64,000 bases of DNA from Nocardia asteroides (GCA_019930625.1 CP082844.1:7068001-7132000); one strand, 5' to 3'; positions 11,663 through 21,124 are shown, numbered from the stretch's first letter. Translations and numbers: made by a program. The notes: a model not told the origin generated them from the sequence alone.

Positions 11663-12604
11663 GTGCGGCGAAGCAGGTCCATCCCCGGTGTGACGTTCGG
11701 CACGAGCGCGTTCTTCTTGTGGGGACTTTTCCCCGCCTTCTTCGGTTTGCTGGCGTTCGCCAGCCCCGGCGAGGTGCTGGCGCAGCGGATCGTCTGGACG
11801 CTGGTCGTGGTGGTCGCGGTGCTCGCGGTGAGCGGGCGGCTGCGCGAGCTGCGCGGCATCGACGCACGCGTCTGGCGGCTGGCGGGCGTCGCCTCCGCCG
11901 CGATCGCGGTCAACTGGGGTGTGTACGTCTACGGCGTCACCTCTGGTCACGTCGTGGAGTGCGCGCTCGGGTACTTCATCAACCCTTTGGTCACCGTCGC
12001 GTTCGGCGTGGTGATCTTTCGTGAGCGGCTGAGCAGGGCGCAGTGGGCCGCCCTGACGCTCGGCGCGACCGCGGTGGCCGTGCTCACCGTGGACTACGGC
12101 AGACCGCCGATCATCGCACTGGCACTGGCCTGTTCCTTCGCCACCTATGGCCTGGTGAAGAAGGTCATCCCGCTGGACGCGCTGCGCGGCATCGCCGCCG
12201 AGGGCATCGTCGCCGCGCCGTTCGCGCTGGCGTTCGCGATCGCCTTGGTGATCACCGGGCACAGCCGATTCACCACCGGCGCCGGGCATACCGCGCTGAT
12301 GGTGGCCACCGGACCGGTGACCCTCGTGCCGCTGTTGCTGTTCGCCGTCGCCGCCCAGCGGGTTCCGCTGTCCACCATGGGCCTGCTGCAATATCTCACC
12401 CCCGCCCTGCAGATGGCCTGGGGCGTCGCCGTCGCGCACGAGCCGATGCCCGCCTCCCGCTGGGCCGGTTTCGCCCTGATCTGGGCCGCGCTGGCGATCT
12501 TCACCACCGACGCGCTGCTCCGCGCGCGGCGCGGGCGACGCACACCGCGCCATGTCACCACCGAGCCCGGCCCGCACCCGGACGAGACGCGATCCGCGCC
12601 GTGA
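11663..12604 (+). CDS. rarD: EamA-family transporter, RarD type
   Basis: 313 residues, about ten membrane segments, with the two tandem EamA repeats of the drug/metabolite transporter superfamily. The first helix SAFFLWGLFPAFF and NWGVYVYGVTSGHVVE are typical of RarD (chloramphenicol-sensitive protein). Its substrate is unknown. The frame is open from a GTG at 11642, but GTG 11663 is preferred because TACTTT lies 7 nt before it (leaderless pattern) and the protein then begins shortly before the conserved membrane region. The true start could be 11642. A charged tail ends the protein. Confidence 0.88.
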   Translation: MRRSRSIPGVTFGTSAFFLWGLFPAFFGLLAFASPGEVLAQRIVWTLVVVVAVLAVSGRLRELRGIDARVWRLAGVASAAIAVNWGVYVYGVTSGHVVECALGYFINPLVTVAFGVVIFRERLSRAQWAALTLGATAVAVLTVDYGRPPIIALALACSFATYGLVKKVIPLDALRGIAAEGIVAAPFALAFAIALVITGHSRFTTGAGHTALMVATGPVTLVPLLLFAVAAQRVPLSTMGLLQYLTPALQMAWGVAVAHEPMPASRWAGFALIWAALAIFTTDALLRARRGRRTPRHVTTEPGPHPDETRSAP

Positions 12605-12614
12605 GAAGAGGCCC

Positions 12615-12650
12615 TGCTACAGACGTAGCAGTCATGCTACGCTTGTAGCA
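12615..12650 (+). promoter_or_regulatory. Twin palindromic operators over a leaderless promoter
   Basis: Two perfect 6-4-6 palindromes, TGCTACAGACGTAGCA (12615-12630) and TGCTACGCTTGTAGCA (12635-12650), share the same half-sites and are centred exactly 20 bp apart, two turns of the helix. The second covers a TACGCT minus-10 box (12638-12643) and reaches the first base of the antitoxin ATG. There is no Shine-Dalgarno, so the transcript is probably leaderless. This is the expected architecture for repression by the antitoxin or toxin-antitoxin complex. Confidence 0.75.
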
Positions 12651-12904
12651 TGACTGCGCTACCCGCTCGCGACTTGCGAAATCACACCGCCGAGGTATTG
12701 CGCCGCGTCGAGGCAGGCGAGGAGATCGAGATCCTCAAGGACAATCGGCCCGTCGCGAAGATCATCCCGTTACCTCGGCGTCGACAGTGGGTGCCCGCCC
12801 CGGAAATCCTTCGCGAACTGGTTCGCCTCGGCCCGGACACCACAGGCCTGCACCAGGATCTCCGTGAGACGCTGACCGATACGACGGACGACTTGCCGTG
12901 GTGA
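12650..12904 (+). CDS. Type II antitoxin, Phd/YefM-like
   Basis: 84-residue protein beginning ALPARDLRNHTAEVLRRVEAGEE, the Phd/YefM DNA-binding fold, followed by ILKDNRPVAKIIPL, then a C-terminal toxin-neutralising tail ending in DDLPW. It should bind its own promoter through the twin palindromes immediately upstream and neutralise the PIN-domain toxin encoded next. The toxin start overlaps its stop codon. Identification rests on the fold-specific pattern and the gene pair. Confidence 0.88.
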   Translation: MTALPARDLRNHTAEVLRRVEAGEEIEILKDNRPVAKIIPLPRRRQWVPAPEILRELVRLGPDTTGLHQDLRETLTDTTDDLPW

Positions 12905-13293
12905 AGGCCGAACGCGCACTCGCGGACACCTCGATATTCATAGGTCTCGAGGCAGAGCGTTTCGACCCGGCACGATTCGACGGATACGAGTGGGGTGTTT
13001 CGGTCATCACCCTCGGCGAACTACGTCTCGGTGTGCTGCGGGCCGCGAGCCCGGACGTATCGGCCCGCAGGCTGGCGACCTACCAGCTCGCGAAACAGTT
13101 CCAGCCACTGGAACTGGACGAGGCCGTCTCGGAGCACTGGGCGCTGCTGGTCGCGCGTCTGCGAGCCGCCGGGCGCAAGGTGCCGATCAACGACAGTTGG
13201 ATCGCGGCGACCGCGCTGGCACACGATATTCCGATTGTGACCCAGGATGGCGATTACGACGCGATGCCCGACCTGAAGGTGCTGAAGTTGTAG
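12898..13293 (+). CDS. vapC: PIN-domain toxin, VapC family ribonuclease
   Basis: 131 residues forming one PIN domain, a metal-dependent RNase that cleaves specific RNAs when not bound by antitoxin. The acidic active-site residues are in place: ADTS near the start, GELRLG in the middle, NDSWIAA and TQDGDYD towards the C-terminus. Two adjacent GTG codons (12898 and 12901) can start it; the second gives a GTGA overlap with the antitoxin stop. The RNA target cannot be predicted. Confidence 0.9.
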   Translation: MVKAERALADTSIFIGLEAERFDPARFDGYEWGVSVITLGELRLGVLRAASPDVSARRLATYQLAKQFQPLELDEAVSEHWALLVARLRAAGRKVPINDSWIAATALAHDIPIVTQDGDYDAMPDLKVLKL

Positions 13294-13385
13294 CAGGTTA
13301 CGAAGCGCGGCGCACCGGCCACGCAGACCGTATCGACGCCGAGCGAACGTTGCCGCGCCGGGGGATCCGGGGGAAAGAAGGCAGG

Positions 13386-13415
13386 CCGGTCGCCGGGGCG
13401 AACCCCGGCGACCGG
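13386..13415. terminator. Hairpin between convergent vapC and Mtb12-like gene
   Basis: A perfect 13-bp stem (CCGGTCGCCGGGG at 13386-13398, complement at 13403-13415) with a CGAA loop lies between two converging genes. Read on the minus strand it is followed by a pyrimidine-rich CTGCCTTCTTT, so it best serves the minus-strand lipoprotein gene but may act both ways. Confidence 0.8.
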
Positions 13416-13433
13416 TCCGTTCGATCGTGCGGA

Positions 13434-13931
13434 CTAAGCGCAGGCCGCCGACTGCTGGCCGAGGTTGGTCAGCATGGTGCAGGCCCACGCCTTCTGGATC
13501 TTCCACTTGCCGTTGTCGGCGACGAACGGCACGTCGACGATGTTCTCCTGGCCGTTCAGGATGAACTTGGCCTTCGCGTTCACGCTGTCGCCGAACGAGG
13601 TGACGTCGGTGACCTCGATCTTCACGTCGGCGCCCGCCGCGGCCTGGGACAGGCGGTCCGGCAGCGTCGGATCGGCTTCGGCGCCCTGGACGTTGTCCAG
13701 CTTCTCGGAGGCGGGGACCGACGGGTCGAGCGCGCGGGCGAGGGCGGTGTTCAGCTCCGCGGGGGTCGGGACCGGAGGCAGGTTCGCGCTCGCGGTCGCC
13801 GACGCCTTGGCGCTGGTCGACGTCTTCGCGGCAGGCTTGCTGTCCTTGTCGTCGCCGCAGGCGGTCAGGCCAAGCGCGGCGACGATGGCCAGCCCGGCGA
13901 TCGCTGTGCGTCCAGTCTTACGAAGCTTCAA
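13434..13931 (-). CDS. Mtb12-like low molecular weight lipoprotein
   Basis: 165 residues. A type II signal peptide ends at lipobox LTAC (cysteine about residue 25), then an acidic-basic and Ala/Ser/Thr-rich linker, then a compact domain beginning VPTPAELNTALARALDPSVPASEK, which resembles the Mtb12/CFP-2 antigen family of mycobacteria. Its function is unknown; such proteins are surface-exposed and antigenic. The start is a TTG at 13931 with AAAGGA 8 nt upstream. Two cysteines near the C-terminus could form a disulfide. Confidence 0.8.
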   Translation of the reverse strand: MKLRKTGRTAIAGLAIVAALGLTACGDDKDSKPAAKTSTSAKASATASANLPPVPTPAELNTALARALDPSVPASEKLDNVQGAEADPTLPDRLSQAAAGADVKIEVTDVTSFGDSVNAKAKFILNGQENIVDVPFVADNGKWKIQKAWACTMLTNLGQQSAACA

Positions 13932-14027
13932 CTGCTCGTCCTTTGCGTTCGAGAGGTCCGTGTCTGTTCCACCATGGCAGCCGCCACCCGAACCGGCGGC
14001 GCTGCACGAGGTCCCAGGCTACCGGCA

Positions 14028-14045
14028 CCGGGCGGCGCCGCCCGG
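14028..14045. repeat. Perfect 18-bp palindrome between dinB and the Mtb12-like gene
   Basis: CCGGGCGGCGCCGCCCGG reads the same on both strands. It lies 80 nt after the dinB stop and about 100 nt before the lipoprotein start, both on the minus strand. It may be a terminator hairpin with a minimal loop or a protein-binding site; the sequence does not decide. Confidence 0.5.
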
Positions 14046-14124
14046 GTCCACACGGGACCGACGAAGGTGGTCGGCAGCGAACGTACGCGCCCGACCGGGG
14101 GATGTCGAGCGTCGGCCGGGTCCG

Positions 14125-15603
14125 TCAGCGCAGACTGTCCAGCGGATCGGCCCGGGTGAGCGCGGCATCGTCGGCGGCGAAGGTGCGCGCGGGACCCGGA
14201 CCGGTGGAACGGGTTTCGAAGCGGACGGTCACGACGCCGAGCCCCGCGCCCTGCACCCAGCCGTGGCCGTGCTCGGGGTGCGTCACGTCCATGCCGGGAT
14301 GCCAGACGGCGACGGGCAAGGTGGGCGCGGCGGTATGCGCTGCCTCGCCGATCGCGGGTGGGGGTGCCGGCTCGGGCTGCGGTTCCGCCACGGCGATTTC
14401 GGCGGCGGGGCCGCGATCGAGCTCGGGGAACAGCGACTCCTGACGTACCGTGGACAGCCCCCCGTAGCCGACCCCGACGAGGCGGATCGGACCCAGTTCC
14501 CGCGGGTCGAGCGCCGAACGCTGGGCGGCGGCGGCGAGGGTGGCCAGGTCCTCGGTGGCGTAGGGCAGGGTGAAGGAGCGGGTGACGATGCTCATATCGG
14601 ACTTCTTCAGTTTGAGCACCACCGTGCGCGCCGCGCGGCCGTCCCGGGTCAGGCGCCGGTGCGCCGCGGCGGCCATGTCCTCGATGGCCGGACGAAGCTG
14701 CTCGAGGCTGACGATGTCGGTCTCGTAGGTGGTCTCGGCGCTGATCTGCTTCGCCTCGGTGCGTTCGGCCACCGGACGGTCATCGATGCCACGCGCCAGC
14801 CGGTGCAGCGCCGCGCCCACGCTGCCGCCGAGAATCGACATCGCCTCCGATTCCGGCAAGGCGGCGAAGGCGCCCACGGTCTCGATGCCCAGCGAACGCA
14901 ATCTGCTCTCCGCGACCGGACCGATGCCCCACAACTTGCGCACCGGCAGACCAGCGAGCAGATGCTGTTGCTCGACCGGCGAGATCACCCGGATCCCATC
15001 GGGTTTGGCCAGACCGGAAGCAATCTTCGCGAGCTGTTTCCCGGTGCCCGCCCCGACCGAGGCGGTCAACCCGGTCCGTTCGCGCACCACCGCGCGCAAT
15101 TCCGCACAGAACGCGTGCACCTGGGCCACCGTCGCGCCCGCCAACTCGGCGGGCTCGCCGAACGCCTCGTCGAACGACAACGTCTCCAGCACCGGTATCC
15201 GGCTGCGCAGCGCGTCGAAGACCTGTCCGCTCACCACGCCGTAGACCGCCCCGCGCGGCGGCACCACCACCGCGGTGACGCCGACCAACCGGCGCGCCTG
15301 GTGCATCGGCATCGCCGACCGCGCGCCGAACACCCGCGCCTCGTAGCTGGCTCCGGCAACGACGCCGCGCCCTCCGGTCCCACCGACCAGCACCGGCCTG
15401 CCGCGCAAGGTCGGCCGGGTCAGCTGCTCGACCGAGGCGAAGAACGCGTCCATGTCGATGTGCAGCACCCAACGCCGGGCGGCGCTGTCCGCGTCGGCGA
15501 GCTCCGGAGGATGCTCCGGACTCACCGGGCTTTCGCCGGGTGTTGTCCCGGACCGGGTCGCCGGCGCGGCCGCGCGCTCCACACTCGGCTTCTCGGTACG
15601 CAC
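14125..15603 (-). CDS. dinB: Y-family DNA polymerase IV, DinX type
   Basis: 492 residues. After a roughly 50-residue polar N-terminus comes the catalytic palm with [14 protein letters not shown] and SFDEAFG (metal-binding acidic residues), the thumb with helix-hairpin-helix [13 protein letters not shown], and the little finger. A C-terminal domain follows ([15 protein letters not shown], then a [13 protein letters not shown] segment), typical of the mycobacterial DinX branch. It copies damaged DNA without proofreading. I see no clear clamp-binding motif at the very C-terminus; QESLFPEL near residue 395 is a candidate. GTG 15603 is preceded by TACATT (15610-15615) and exactly 6 nt, a leaderless promoter pattern. 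The next in-frame ATG lies inside the catalytic motif. Confidence 0.9.
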   Translation of the reverse strand: MRTEKPSVERAAAPATRSGTTPGESPVSPEHPPELADADSAARRWVLHIDMDAFFASVEQLTRPTLRGRPVLVGGTGGRGVVAGASYEARVFGARSAMPMHQARRLVGVTAVVVPPRGAVYGVVSGQVFDALRSRIPVLETLSFDEAFGEPAELAGATVAQVHAFCAELRAVVRERTGLTASVGAGTGKQLAKIASGLAKPDGIRVISPVEQQHLLAGLPVRKLWGIGPVAESRLRSLGIETVGAFAALPESEAMSILGGSVGAALHRLARGIDDRPVAERTEAKQISAETTYETDIVSLEQLRPAIEDMAAAAHRRLTRDGRAARTVVLKLKKSDMSIVTRSFTLPYATEDLATLAAAAQRSALDPRELGPIRLVGVGYGGLSTVRQESLFPELDRGPAAEIAVAEPQPEPAPPPAIGEAAHTAAPTLPVAVWHPGMDVTHPEHGHGWVQGAGLGVVTVRFETRSTGPGPARTFAADDAALTRADPLDSLR

Positions 15604-15609
15604 GGCTGC

Positions 15610-15615
15610 AATGTA
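15610..15615 (-). promoter_or_regulatory. Minus-10 box of leaderless dinB transcript
   Basis: TACATT on the minus strand, 6 nt before the GTG start, fits TANNNT-N6-start. There is no Shine-Dalgarno in front of this GTG. Confidence 0.5.
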
Positions 15616-15846
15616 CGCCCGCCCACCGACACCTGGAGGCAGCGGTGACGCTGTGCGATGGCTGTGCGCTAGCTGCCGGTTGCCTGCCGGTCTCGGTACC
15701 GGCTCCGGATGGCCGCCGTTCCGCCGTGGTGGCCTTGATCTGCCCTTTTCCACCGTCGAACGATGTACTGAAGAGTCTCGAATAACCCGCCGACCTACCG
15801 CCGGGACGCCACCTGACTCGCGGTCCGATATGTGATGATCGGACCC

Positions 15847-16734
15847 ATGAATATCCGCAAGGCCGTCATCCCGGCCGCTGGTATCGGCTCTCGCCTGCTT
15901 CCGCTGACCAAGGCCATCCCCAAGGAGATGCTGCCGGTCGGCGACAAGCCGGTGATCGAGCACACCGTCCGCGAGCTGGTCGCTTCGGGCATCACCGACA
16001 TCACCATCGTGGTCAGCGGCGGAAAATCATTGATCCAGGATCACTTCCGCCCCAACCCGGCGCTGGTGGCCCAATTGCGCGCGGACGGCAAGACCGCCTT
16101 CGCCGACGCGGTCGAGGAGGTCGGCGAGCTGTCCCGGCTCGGCCACATCACCTACCTCGACCAGCACGGGCCCTACGGCAACGGCACCCCGGTGCTCAAC
16201 GCCGCGCGCAATCTCGGCGACGAGCCGATGCTGGTGCTGTGGCCGGACGACGTATTCGTCGCCGAGGTGCCGCGCGCCCAGCAACTCATCGACGCCTATG
16301 AGGCCACCGGAGCCCCCGTCCTCGCACTGATGCCGATGGACCCGTCCGAGTCGCAGCGCTACGGCGTGCCGGTGGTCGCCGACGACCACGGCAACGGCCT
16401 GCTGCGCATCACCGGGCTGCGGGAGAAGCCTAAGCCGAAGGACGCGCCGTCGTCCTTCGCCGCGATCGGCGGCTACGTCGTCACCCCCGGCATCATCGAG
16501 GAACTGCGCACGCAGACCGAGGCGTGGTACGAGCACCGCACCGGCGAGGTGTATCTCACCGATGCGATCAACGTGCACGCGGCGAACAACCCGGTCTTCG
16601 GGCAGGTGATCCGCGGCCGGTGGTACGACACCGGCAACCCGGCCGACTACTTGGTGGCGCAATTCGCCTCGGCGCTGGCGCATGCGCAGTACGGACCGTT
16701 GCTGCGCACCCTCGCCGACGGCCTCGACAACTGA
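15847..16734 (+). CDS. galU: UTP-glucose-1-phosphate uridylyltransferase
   Basis: 295-residue nucleotidyltransferase that makes UDP-glucose from UTP and glucose-1-phosphate for wall polysaccharides and glycolipids. The N-terminal [17 protein letters not shown] motif binds nucleotide and phosphate and [10 protein letters not shown] continues it; WPDDVF carries a metal-binding aspartate and GLREKPK follows. It is somewhat divergent from mycobacterial GalU, so another sugar-1-phosphate substrate is possible. Starts GTG 15832, ATG 15835 and ATG 15847 are in frame; the last aligns best with the family but has only a weak GGA upstream. It diverges from dinB and is followed by a strong terminator. 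Confidence 0.85.
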   Translation: MNIRKAVIPAAGIGSRLLPLTKAIPKEMLPVGDKPVIEHTVRELVASGITDITIVVSGGKSLIQDHFRPNPALVAQLRADGKTAFADAVEEVGELSRLGHITYLDQHGPYGNGTPVLNAARNLGDEPMLVLWPDDVFVAEVPRAQQLIDAYEATGAPVLALMPMDPSESQRYGVPVVADDHGNGLLRITGLREKPKPKDAPSSFAAIGGYVVTPGIIEELRTQTEAWYEHRTGEVYLTDAINVHAANNPVFGQVIRGRWYDTGNPADYLVAQFASALAHAQYGPLLRTLADGLDN

Positions 16735-16854
16735 TCAGCCCGCACCGCAGCCGACAGCGCTGAGCCGCTGTGCCCAGCCGGCCACGGCACTCGGCACATG
16801 ACGCCGCCGAACAACCTGCACCCGGCCCAGGGTCGGCGCCGACGGGCGATATCG

Positions 16855-16891
16855 CGGCCCCGACCACACCTGTTGGTCGGGGCCGTTTTCT
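16855..16891 (+). terminator. Rho-independent terminator of galU
   Basis: A perfect 12-bp stem (CGGCCCCGACCA at 16855-16866, complement at 16874-16885) with a 7-nt loop is followed directly by TTTTCT. This is the most canonical intrinsic terminator in the window. It lies 120 nt after the galU stop. Confidence 0.9.
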
Positions 16892-16941
16892 CCCAGCAGA
16901 AGCAGAAGCCGCGATTCGTGACGCAGGTCCTCGATCGGTGC

Positions 16942-17484
16942 TCAGAAGCGCCGGATGGCGTAGATGTCGAATTGTTCCAGCGGGGTGTAGCCGACCGGCA
17001 CACCCCAGTCGTAGGCGTTGAGCACCTGGCCCAAACCGGCGTAGATGCCGACATGGGAGCCGTCACTGTTCAGCACGACGATGTCCCCGGGGGAAAGGGA
17101 GGCCCGCGGGACCGGCGTGCCCGCCTTCGCCTGCTGCCAGGTGGTCCGCGGAATGCTCACGCCGACCTGTCGGTACGCCCACTGCACCAAGCCCGAGCAG
17201 TCCCAGCTGGAGGGGCCGGTCCCGCCCCATTCGTAGGGCTTGCCGATCTGGGTAGTCGCCGCGGCCAGTGCGCCGAGGCCGAACACACTGGGCACCGGCA
17301 GGGCGGCCGAGCCGCTGGCGCTGCCGGAGTCGCCACTGCCCGAGGCCGAACCGGACGACGCGCTGCCCGGCCCGCTGCCGGAAGCGCTGCCCGTATCGGC
17401 CCAGGCAGGTCCGACGGGCGAGAGGATTGCGATGATCGATAGCGAGAATCCGAGTGCGATGCGGTGCAACGATTTTCTCGGCAC
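16942..17484 (-). CDS. Secreted NlpC/P60 peptidoglycan hydrolase
   Basis: 180 residues: a Sec signal peptide (cleavage near PAWA-DTG), a 30-residue low-complexity linker of Ser, Gly and Ala, then an NlpC/P60 domain. The catalytic cysteine is in WDCSGLVQWAY, the histidine in GSHVGIYAG, and a polar third residue follows in the NAYDWG region. The GTIQIGKPYEWGGTG-like entry segment (IGKPYEWGGTGPSSWDC) is standard. Such enzymes cut the D-Glu to meso-DAP peptide bond and take part in cell separation, as RipA does. The start is GTG 17484 with GAAGGGG upstream. A Crp/GlxR-type site lies about 255 nt upstream. It is single-domain and short, with no coiled-coil inhibitory N-terminus. Confidence 0.9.
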   Translation of the reverse strand: MPRKSLHRIALGFSLSIIAILSPVGPAWADTGSASGSGPGSASSGSASGSGDSGSASGSAALPVPSVFGLGALAAATTQIGKPYEWGGTGPSSWDCSGLVQWAYRQVGVSIPRTTWQQAKAGTPVPRASLSPGDIVVLNSDGSHVGIYAGLGQVLNAYDWGVPVGYTPLEQFDIYAIRRF

Positions 17485-17738
17485 GTACTCGCCCCTTCCA
17501 TGGGCGCGGTTGACTGGCCACCGATCGGCAGCCTGGCTAATACATGGCATCAGCAGCGGTCACCGATGCGGGACCGCGGCCACCCGCGCCGGACGTGTTT
17601 CCGGCACGGCCGAATTCCAAGTAAGACAACCCAGAAAGAGAGACTGCCGCCCCCAGCGATCATCTGGGCAACAGCAGCGACATCGCAGATTGTGCCTGGG
17701 TTTTCGGCGAATTGTCGGGAATCAGCTAATTCCCAGCA

Positions 17739-17754
17739 TGTGATCTACATCACT
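17739..17754. promoter_or_regulatory. Crp/GlxR-type binding site
   Basis: TGTGATCTACATCACT matches the cAMP-receptor consensus TGTGA-N6-TCACA at 9 of 10 conserved positions. It lies about 255 nt upstream of the NlpC/P60 start, so it suggests cAMP-dependent control of a long-leader transcript. Mycobacterial Crp is known to control rpfA and other wall genes. Confidence 0.6.
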
Positions 17755-17937
17755 TGAGTGCACGCCGCCGAAGTGCCCGCCACGTGCTCGCACTGTGCGG
17801 TCTGATGCCGCACCGTCGACCCGGCTCCTGCGCGGTGCGACTGGACGACGAACGTTGCGCCATTCCCGGCGCAGCCTGCGCGGATCACCGAAGCCGGTGT
17901 CCGGCTGCGACAGCCGCCACGAGGACCGCGCGAAACG

Positions 17938-17975
17938 AGAGCCGGGGCGAGACCTTTCGGTCCCGCCCCGGCTCT
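17938..17975 (-). terminator. Terminator of ileS
   Basis: A 12-bp perfect stem (AGAGCCGGGGCG at 17938-17949, complement at 17964-17975) encloses an inner GACC/GGTC helix with a TTTC loop. It lies 15 nt past the ileS stop. Confidence 0.85.
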
Positions 17976-17989
17976 CCGGTATCCGCCGC

Positions 17990-20900
17990 TCAGGCCTTGG
18001 TGATCCGCGCGCGCACGCCACCCACCAGCTCGGCGGCCGCCGGACCCGCGTCGCCGAAACTCAGCGTGGTGGCGAGGATCTCGCCCGCGATCAGGTCACG
18101 GTGGGCCTGGGCCCAGGCGGCCCGGTCCGCGGGGACGTCCAGGACCACGGTGATGCGGTCGGAAACGTCCAGCCCGGAGGACTTCCTGGTCTCCTGGAGG
18201 TCACGGATGAGGTCGCGCGCCCAGCCCTCGGCTTCCAGTTCCTCGGTGACCACCGAGTTCAGCACCACCAGGCCCGCGTTCGCGGGCAGCGCGGCGGTCG
18301 ACTCGGGCTCGGCGGCGACCAGGCGCTGGGTGTACTCCTCGGGCAGCAGGGCGATTCCGGCCGCTCGGACGGTGCCGTCCGCGTCCTCGGACCACTCCCC
18401 GGCCTTCACCGCCTTGATCACCGTCTGCACGTCCTTGCCGAGGCGCGGACCCGCGGCGCGGGCGTTGACCACCAGCTCGAACCGGCCGTGCGCGTCCACG
18501 TCGGTGGTCAGGTCCACCTTCTTGACGTTGACCTCGTCGGCGACGATGTCGGCGAACGGCGCCAGCCGCTCGGCGTCGGCCGCGGCGATGGTGACCTCCG
18601 CCAGCGGCAGCCGCACCCGCAGGTTCTGCGCCTTCCGCAGGCTCAGCACCGTCGAGCACACCACGCGCACCTCGTCCATGGCGGCGACCAACTCCGGGTC
18701 GTCCGGCAGCTCCCCCTCCTTCGGCCAGTCGGCCAGGTGCACCGACTCGCCGCCGGTCAGCCCGCGCCAGATCACCTCGGTGATCAGCGGCAGCAACGGC
18801 GCCGCCAGCCGGGTGACCACCTCGAGCACCGTGTGCAGGGTGTCCACCGCGTCGCGGTCCTCACTCCAGAACCGCGACCGCGACCGCCGCACATACCAGT
18901 TGGTCAGCGCGTCGGCGAACGAGCGCAGTTCCTCGCAGGCGCCCGCGATGTCGTAGACCTCCAGCGCCTCGGTGATGACGTCCCTGGTCCGCGCGAGCTT
19001 CGCCAGGATGTAGCGGTCGAGCACGTGCGGCGAGTCGGTCCGCCACACACCCGGCTTCGAGGCGTACAGCTGCAAGAAGGTCCACGCGTTCCACAGCGGC
19101 CGCAGCGCGTGACTCACACCCTCGCGGATGCCGCGCTCGGTGACGATGAGATTGCCGCCGCGCAGGATCGGCGAACTCATCAGGAACCAGCGCATCGCGT
19201 CCGAGCCGTCCCGGTCGAACACTTCGTTGACGTCCGGGTAGTTGCCCTTGGACTTGCTCATCTTCAGGCCGTCGTCGCCGAGCACGATGCCGTGCGCGGC
19301 CACGGTCTTGAACGCCGGGGCATCGAACAGCGCCGTCGCCAGCACGTGCAGCGTGTAGAACCAGCCGCGGGTCTGCCCGTTGTACTCGACGATGAAATCG
19401 CCCGGGAAATGGCTGTCGAACCACTCCTTGTTCTCGAACGGGTAGTGCACCTGGGCATACGGCATCGAGCCGGACTCGAACCAGCAGTCCAGCACTTCGG
19501 GCACCCGGCGCATGGTCGACCCGCCGGTCGGGTCGTCGGGATTCGGCCGGGTCAGCTCATCGATCATCGGGCGGTGCAGATCGGCAGGGCGCACGCCGAA
19601 GTCGCGCTCGAGCTCGTCCAGCGAGCCGTACACGTCCACGCGCGGATAGGCCGGATCGTCGGACACCCACACCGGGATCGGGCTGCCCCAATAGCGGTTG
19701 CGGCTGATGTTCCAGTCGCGCGCGCCCTCGAGCCACTTGCCGAACTGGCCGTCGCGGATGTGCTCGGGCACCCAGGTGATCTGCTTGTTCAGCTCGACCA
19801 TCCGCTCGCGGAACTTCGTGACCGCGACGAACCAGGACGGCACGGCCATGTAGATCAGCGGCTGCCCGGAGCGCCAGCTGTGCGGGTACGAGTGCTCGAT
19901 GGTCTCGTGCCGCAACAACTTTCCCGCGGCCTTGAGGTCCTTGATGATCACCGGGTTGGCGTCGAACACCATCAGACCCTCGTACGGCGGGACCATCGAG
20001 GTGAACTTGCCGCCCGCATCCAGCGGCTGCACCAGCTCGATGCCGTGGGCCGTGGCGACCTCCATGTCCTCCTCACCGAAGGCGGGCGCGAGATGCACGA
20101 TGCCGGTGCCGGAGTCGGTGGTCACATAATCGGCGGTGAGCACGCGGTGGGCGTTGGGGTGGCCCAGGAAGAAGTCGAACGGCGGGGCGTAGGAGACCTC
20201 GGCCAGCGCGGCGCCGTCGAACTCGCCGAGCACCTGCGCGTCCTCGCCGAACTCCCGCGCATAGTGCGAGACCCGTTCGGCCGCGAGCACATAGCGCTTG
20301 CCGTCGGCCGCGCGCAGGTGCACATAGCGGACGTCGGGGTGAACGGCGATCGCCAGGTTGGACGGCAGTGTCCACGGTGTCGTGGTCCAGATCAGCGCGT
20401 TGGCGCCGTCGAGTTCGTGCAGCGGGTGTTCCGCGGGCACGCGCAGCGCCATATCGACGGTGACCGCCGGATCCTGACGCATCTTGTACGCGTCGTCGAG
20501 GCGGGTTTCCTGATTCGACAGCGGCGTCTGCTCGTACCAGCTGTAGGGCAGCACCCGGAAACCCTGATAGATCAGCCCTTTGTCGTACAGCGACTTGAAC
20601 GCCCACATCACCGACTCCATGAAGTCGGTATCCAGCGTCTTGTAGTCGTTGTCGAAGTCGACCCAGCGGGCCTGGCGGGTCACGTAGTCGCGCCATTCTC
20701 CGGTGTATCGCAGCACCGATGTTTTGCAGGCCGCGTTGAATTCCGCGAGGCCCATCGCATCGATCTGTGATTTGTCCGTTATACCCAGCTGCTTTTCGGC
20801 TTCGATTTCCGCGGGCAACCCGTGGCAGTCCCATCCGAATCGCCGATCGACCCGCTTGCCGCGCATGGTCTGGAAACGCGGAACGAGATCCTTGACGTAT

Positions 20901-21124
20901 CCGGTGAGCAAATGTCCGTAATGCGGCAGACCGTTGGCAAAGGGCGGCCCGTCATAGAAGACGAATTCCGCTGCGCCGGAACGGTTTTCGATGCTGGCGC
21001 GGAAGGTGTCGGCGGCCGCCCACGCGTCGAGCACGCGGCGCTCCATCTCGGGGAACGACGCCCCGTTGCCGACGCTCAGGTCGACGCGCGGGTATGCGCT
21101 GTTGCTGGAAGTGTGGTCCGCCAT
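17990..21124 (-). CDS. ileS: Isoleucyl-tRNA synthetase
   Basis: Charges tRNA-Ile. 1044 residues, the length of the long actinobacterial/eukaryote-like IleS class. Class I signatures: PHYGH (the HIGH motif) near residue 67 and KMSKS near 622, with the editing domain ([13 protein letters not shown]) between them. The ATG at 21124 follows GAGGAGA. The open frame continues upstream to 21262, but that part encodes the T-box leader and is not protein. The gene ends at a strong hairpin and is preceded by its own promoter and riboswitch, so it is monocistronic. Confidence 0.97.
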   Translation of the reverse strand: MADHTSSNSAYPRVDLSVGNGASFPEMERRVLDAWAAADTFRASIENRSGAAEFVFYDGPPFANGLPHYGHLLTGYVKDLVPRFQTMRGKRVDRRFGWDCHGLPAEIEAEKQLGITDKSQIDAMGLAEFNAACKTSVLRYTGEWRDYVTRQARWVDFDNDYKTLDTDFMESVMWAFKSLYDKGLIYQGFRVLPYSWYEQTPLSNQETRLDDAYKMRQDPAVTVDMALRVPAEHPLHELDGANALIWTTTPWTLPSNLAIAVHPDVRYVHLRAADGKRYVLAAERVSHYAREFGEDAQVLGEFDGAALAEVSYAPPFDFFLGHPNAHRVLTADYVTTDSGTGIVHLAPAFGEEDMEVATAHGIELVQPLDAGGKFTSMVPPYEGLMVFDANPVIIKDLKAAGKLLRHETIEHSYPHSWRSGQPLIYMAVPSWFVAVTKFRERMVELNKQITWVPEHIRDGQFGKWLEGARDWNISRNRYWGSPIPVWVSDDPAYPRVDVYGSLDELERDFGVRPADLHRPMIDELTRPNPDDPTGGSTMRRVPEVLDCWFESGSMPYAQVHYPFENKEWFDSHFPGDFIVEYNGQTRGWFYTLHVLATALFDAPAFKTVAAHGIVLGDDGLKMSKSKGNYPDVNEVFDRDGSDAMRWFLMSSPILRGGNLIVTERGIREGVSHALRPLWNAWTFLQLYASKPGVWRTDSPHVLDRYILAKLARTRDVITEALEVYDIAGACEELRSFADALTNWYVRRSRSRFWSEDRDAVDTLHTVLEVVTRLAAPLLPLITEVIWRGLTGGESVHLADWPKEGELPDDPELVAAMDEVRVVCSTVLSLRKAQNLRVRLPLAEVTIAAADAERLAPFADIVADEVNVKKVDLTTDVDAHGRFELVVNARAAGPRLGKDVQTVIKAVKAGEWSEDADGTVRAAGIALLPEEYTQRLVAAEPESTAALPANAGLVVLNSVVTEELEAEGWARDLIRDLQETRKSSGLDVSDRITVVLDVPADRAAWAQAHRDLIAGEILATTLSFGDAGPAAAELVGGVRARITKA

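Larger units (their letters stand above)
17485..17989 (-). other. Long leader/intergenic region upstream of the NlpC/P60 gene
   Basis: About 500 nt without a supportable gene. It holds the ileS terminator (17938-17975) and a Crp-like palindrome (17739-17754). I looked for the c-di-AMP (ydaO) riboswitch that often precedes such hydrolase genes in actinobacteria and could not find its conserved segments. The remainder shows no clear structure by eye. Confidence 0.5.

Noticed and set aside
17485..17760. c-di-AMP (ydaO) riboswitch ahead of the NlpC/P60 gene
   Set aside because: Expected from context in actinobacteria, but the conserved segments (CCGAAUCC, GGGGUUAAUC-like and CCGACAGCUAAC-like) are not present on the minus strand.
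17795..20770. Plus-strand open frame of 991 codons
   Set aside because: It lies wholly antisense to ileS, whose motifs and length are unambiguous. The translation is rich in Arg, His, Gly and Val without domain patterns, as expected for the shadow of a GC-rich gene.
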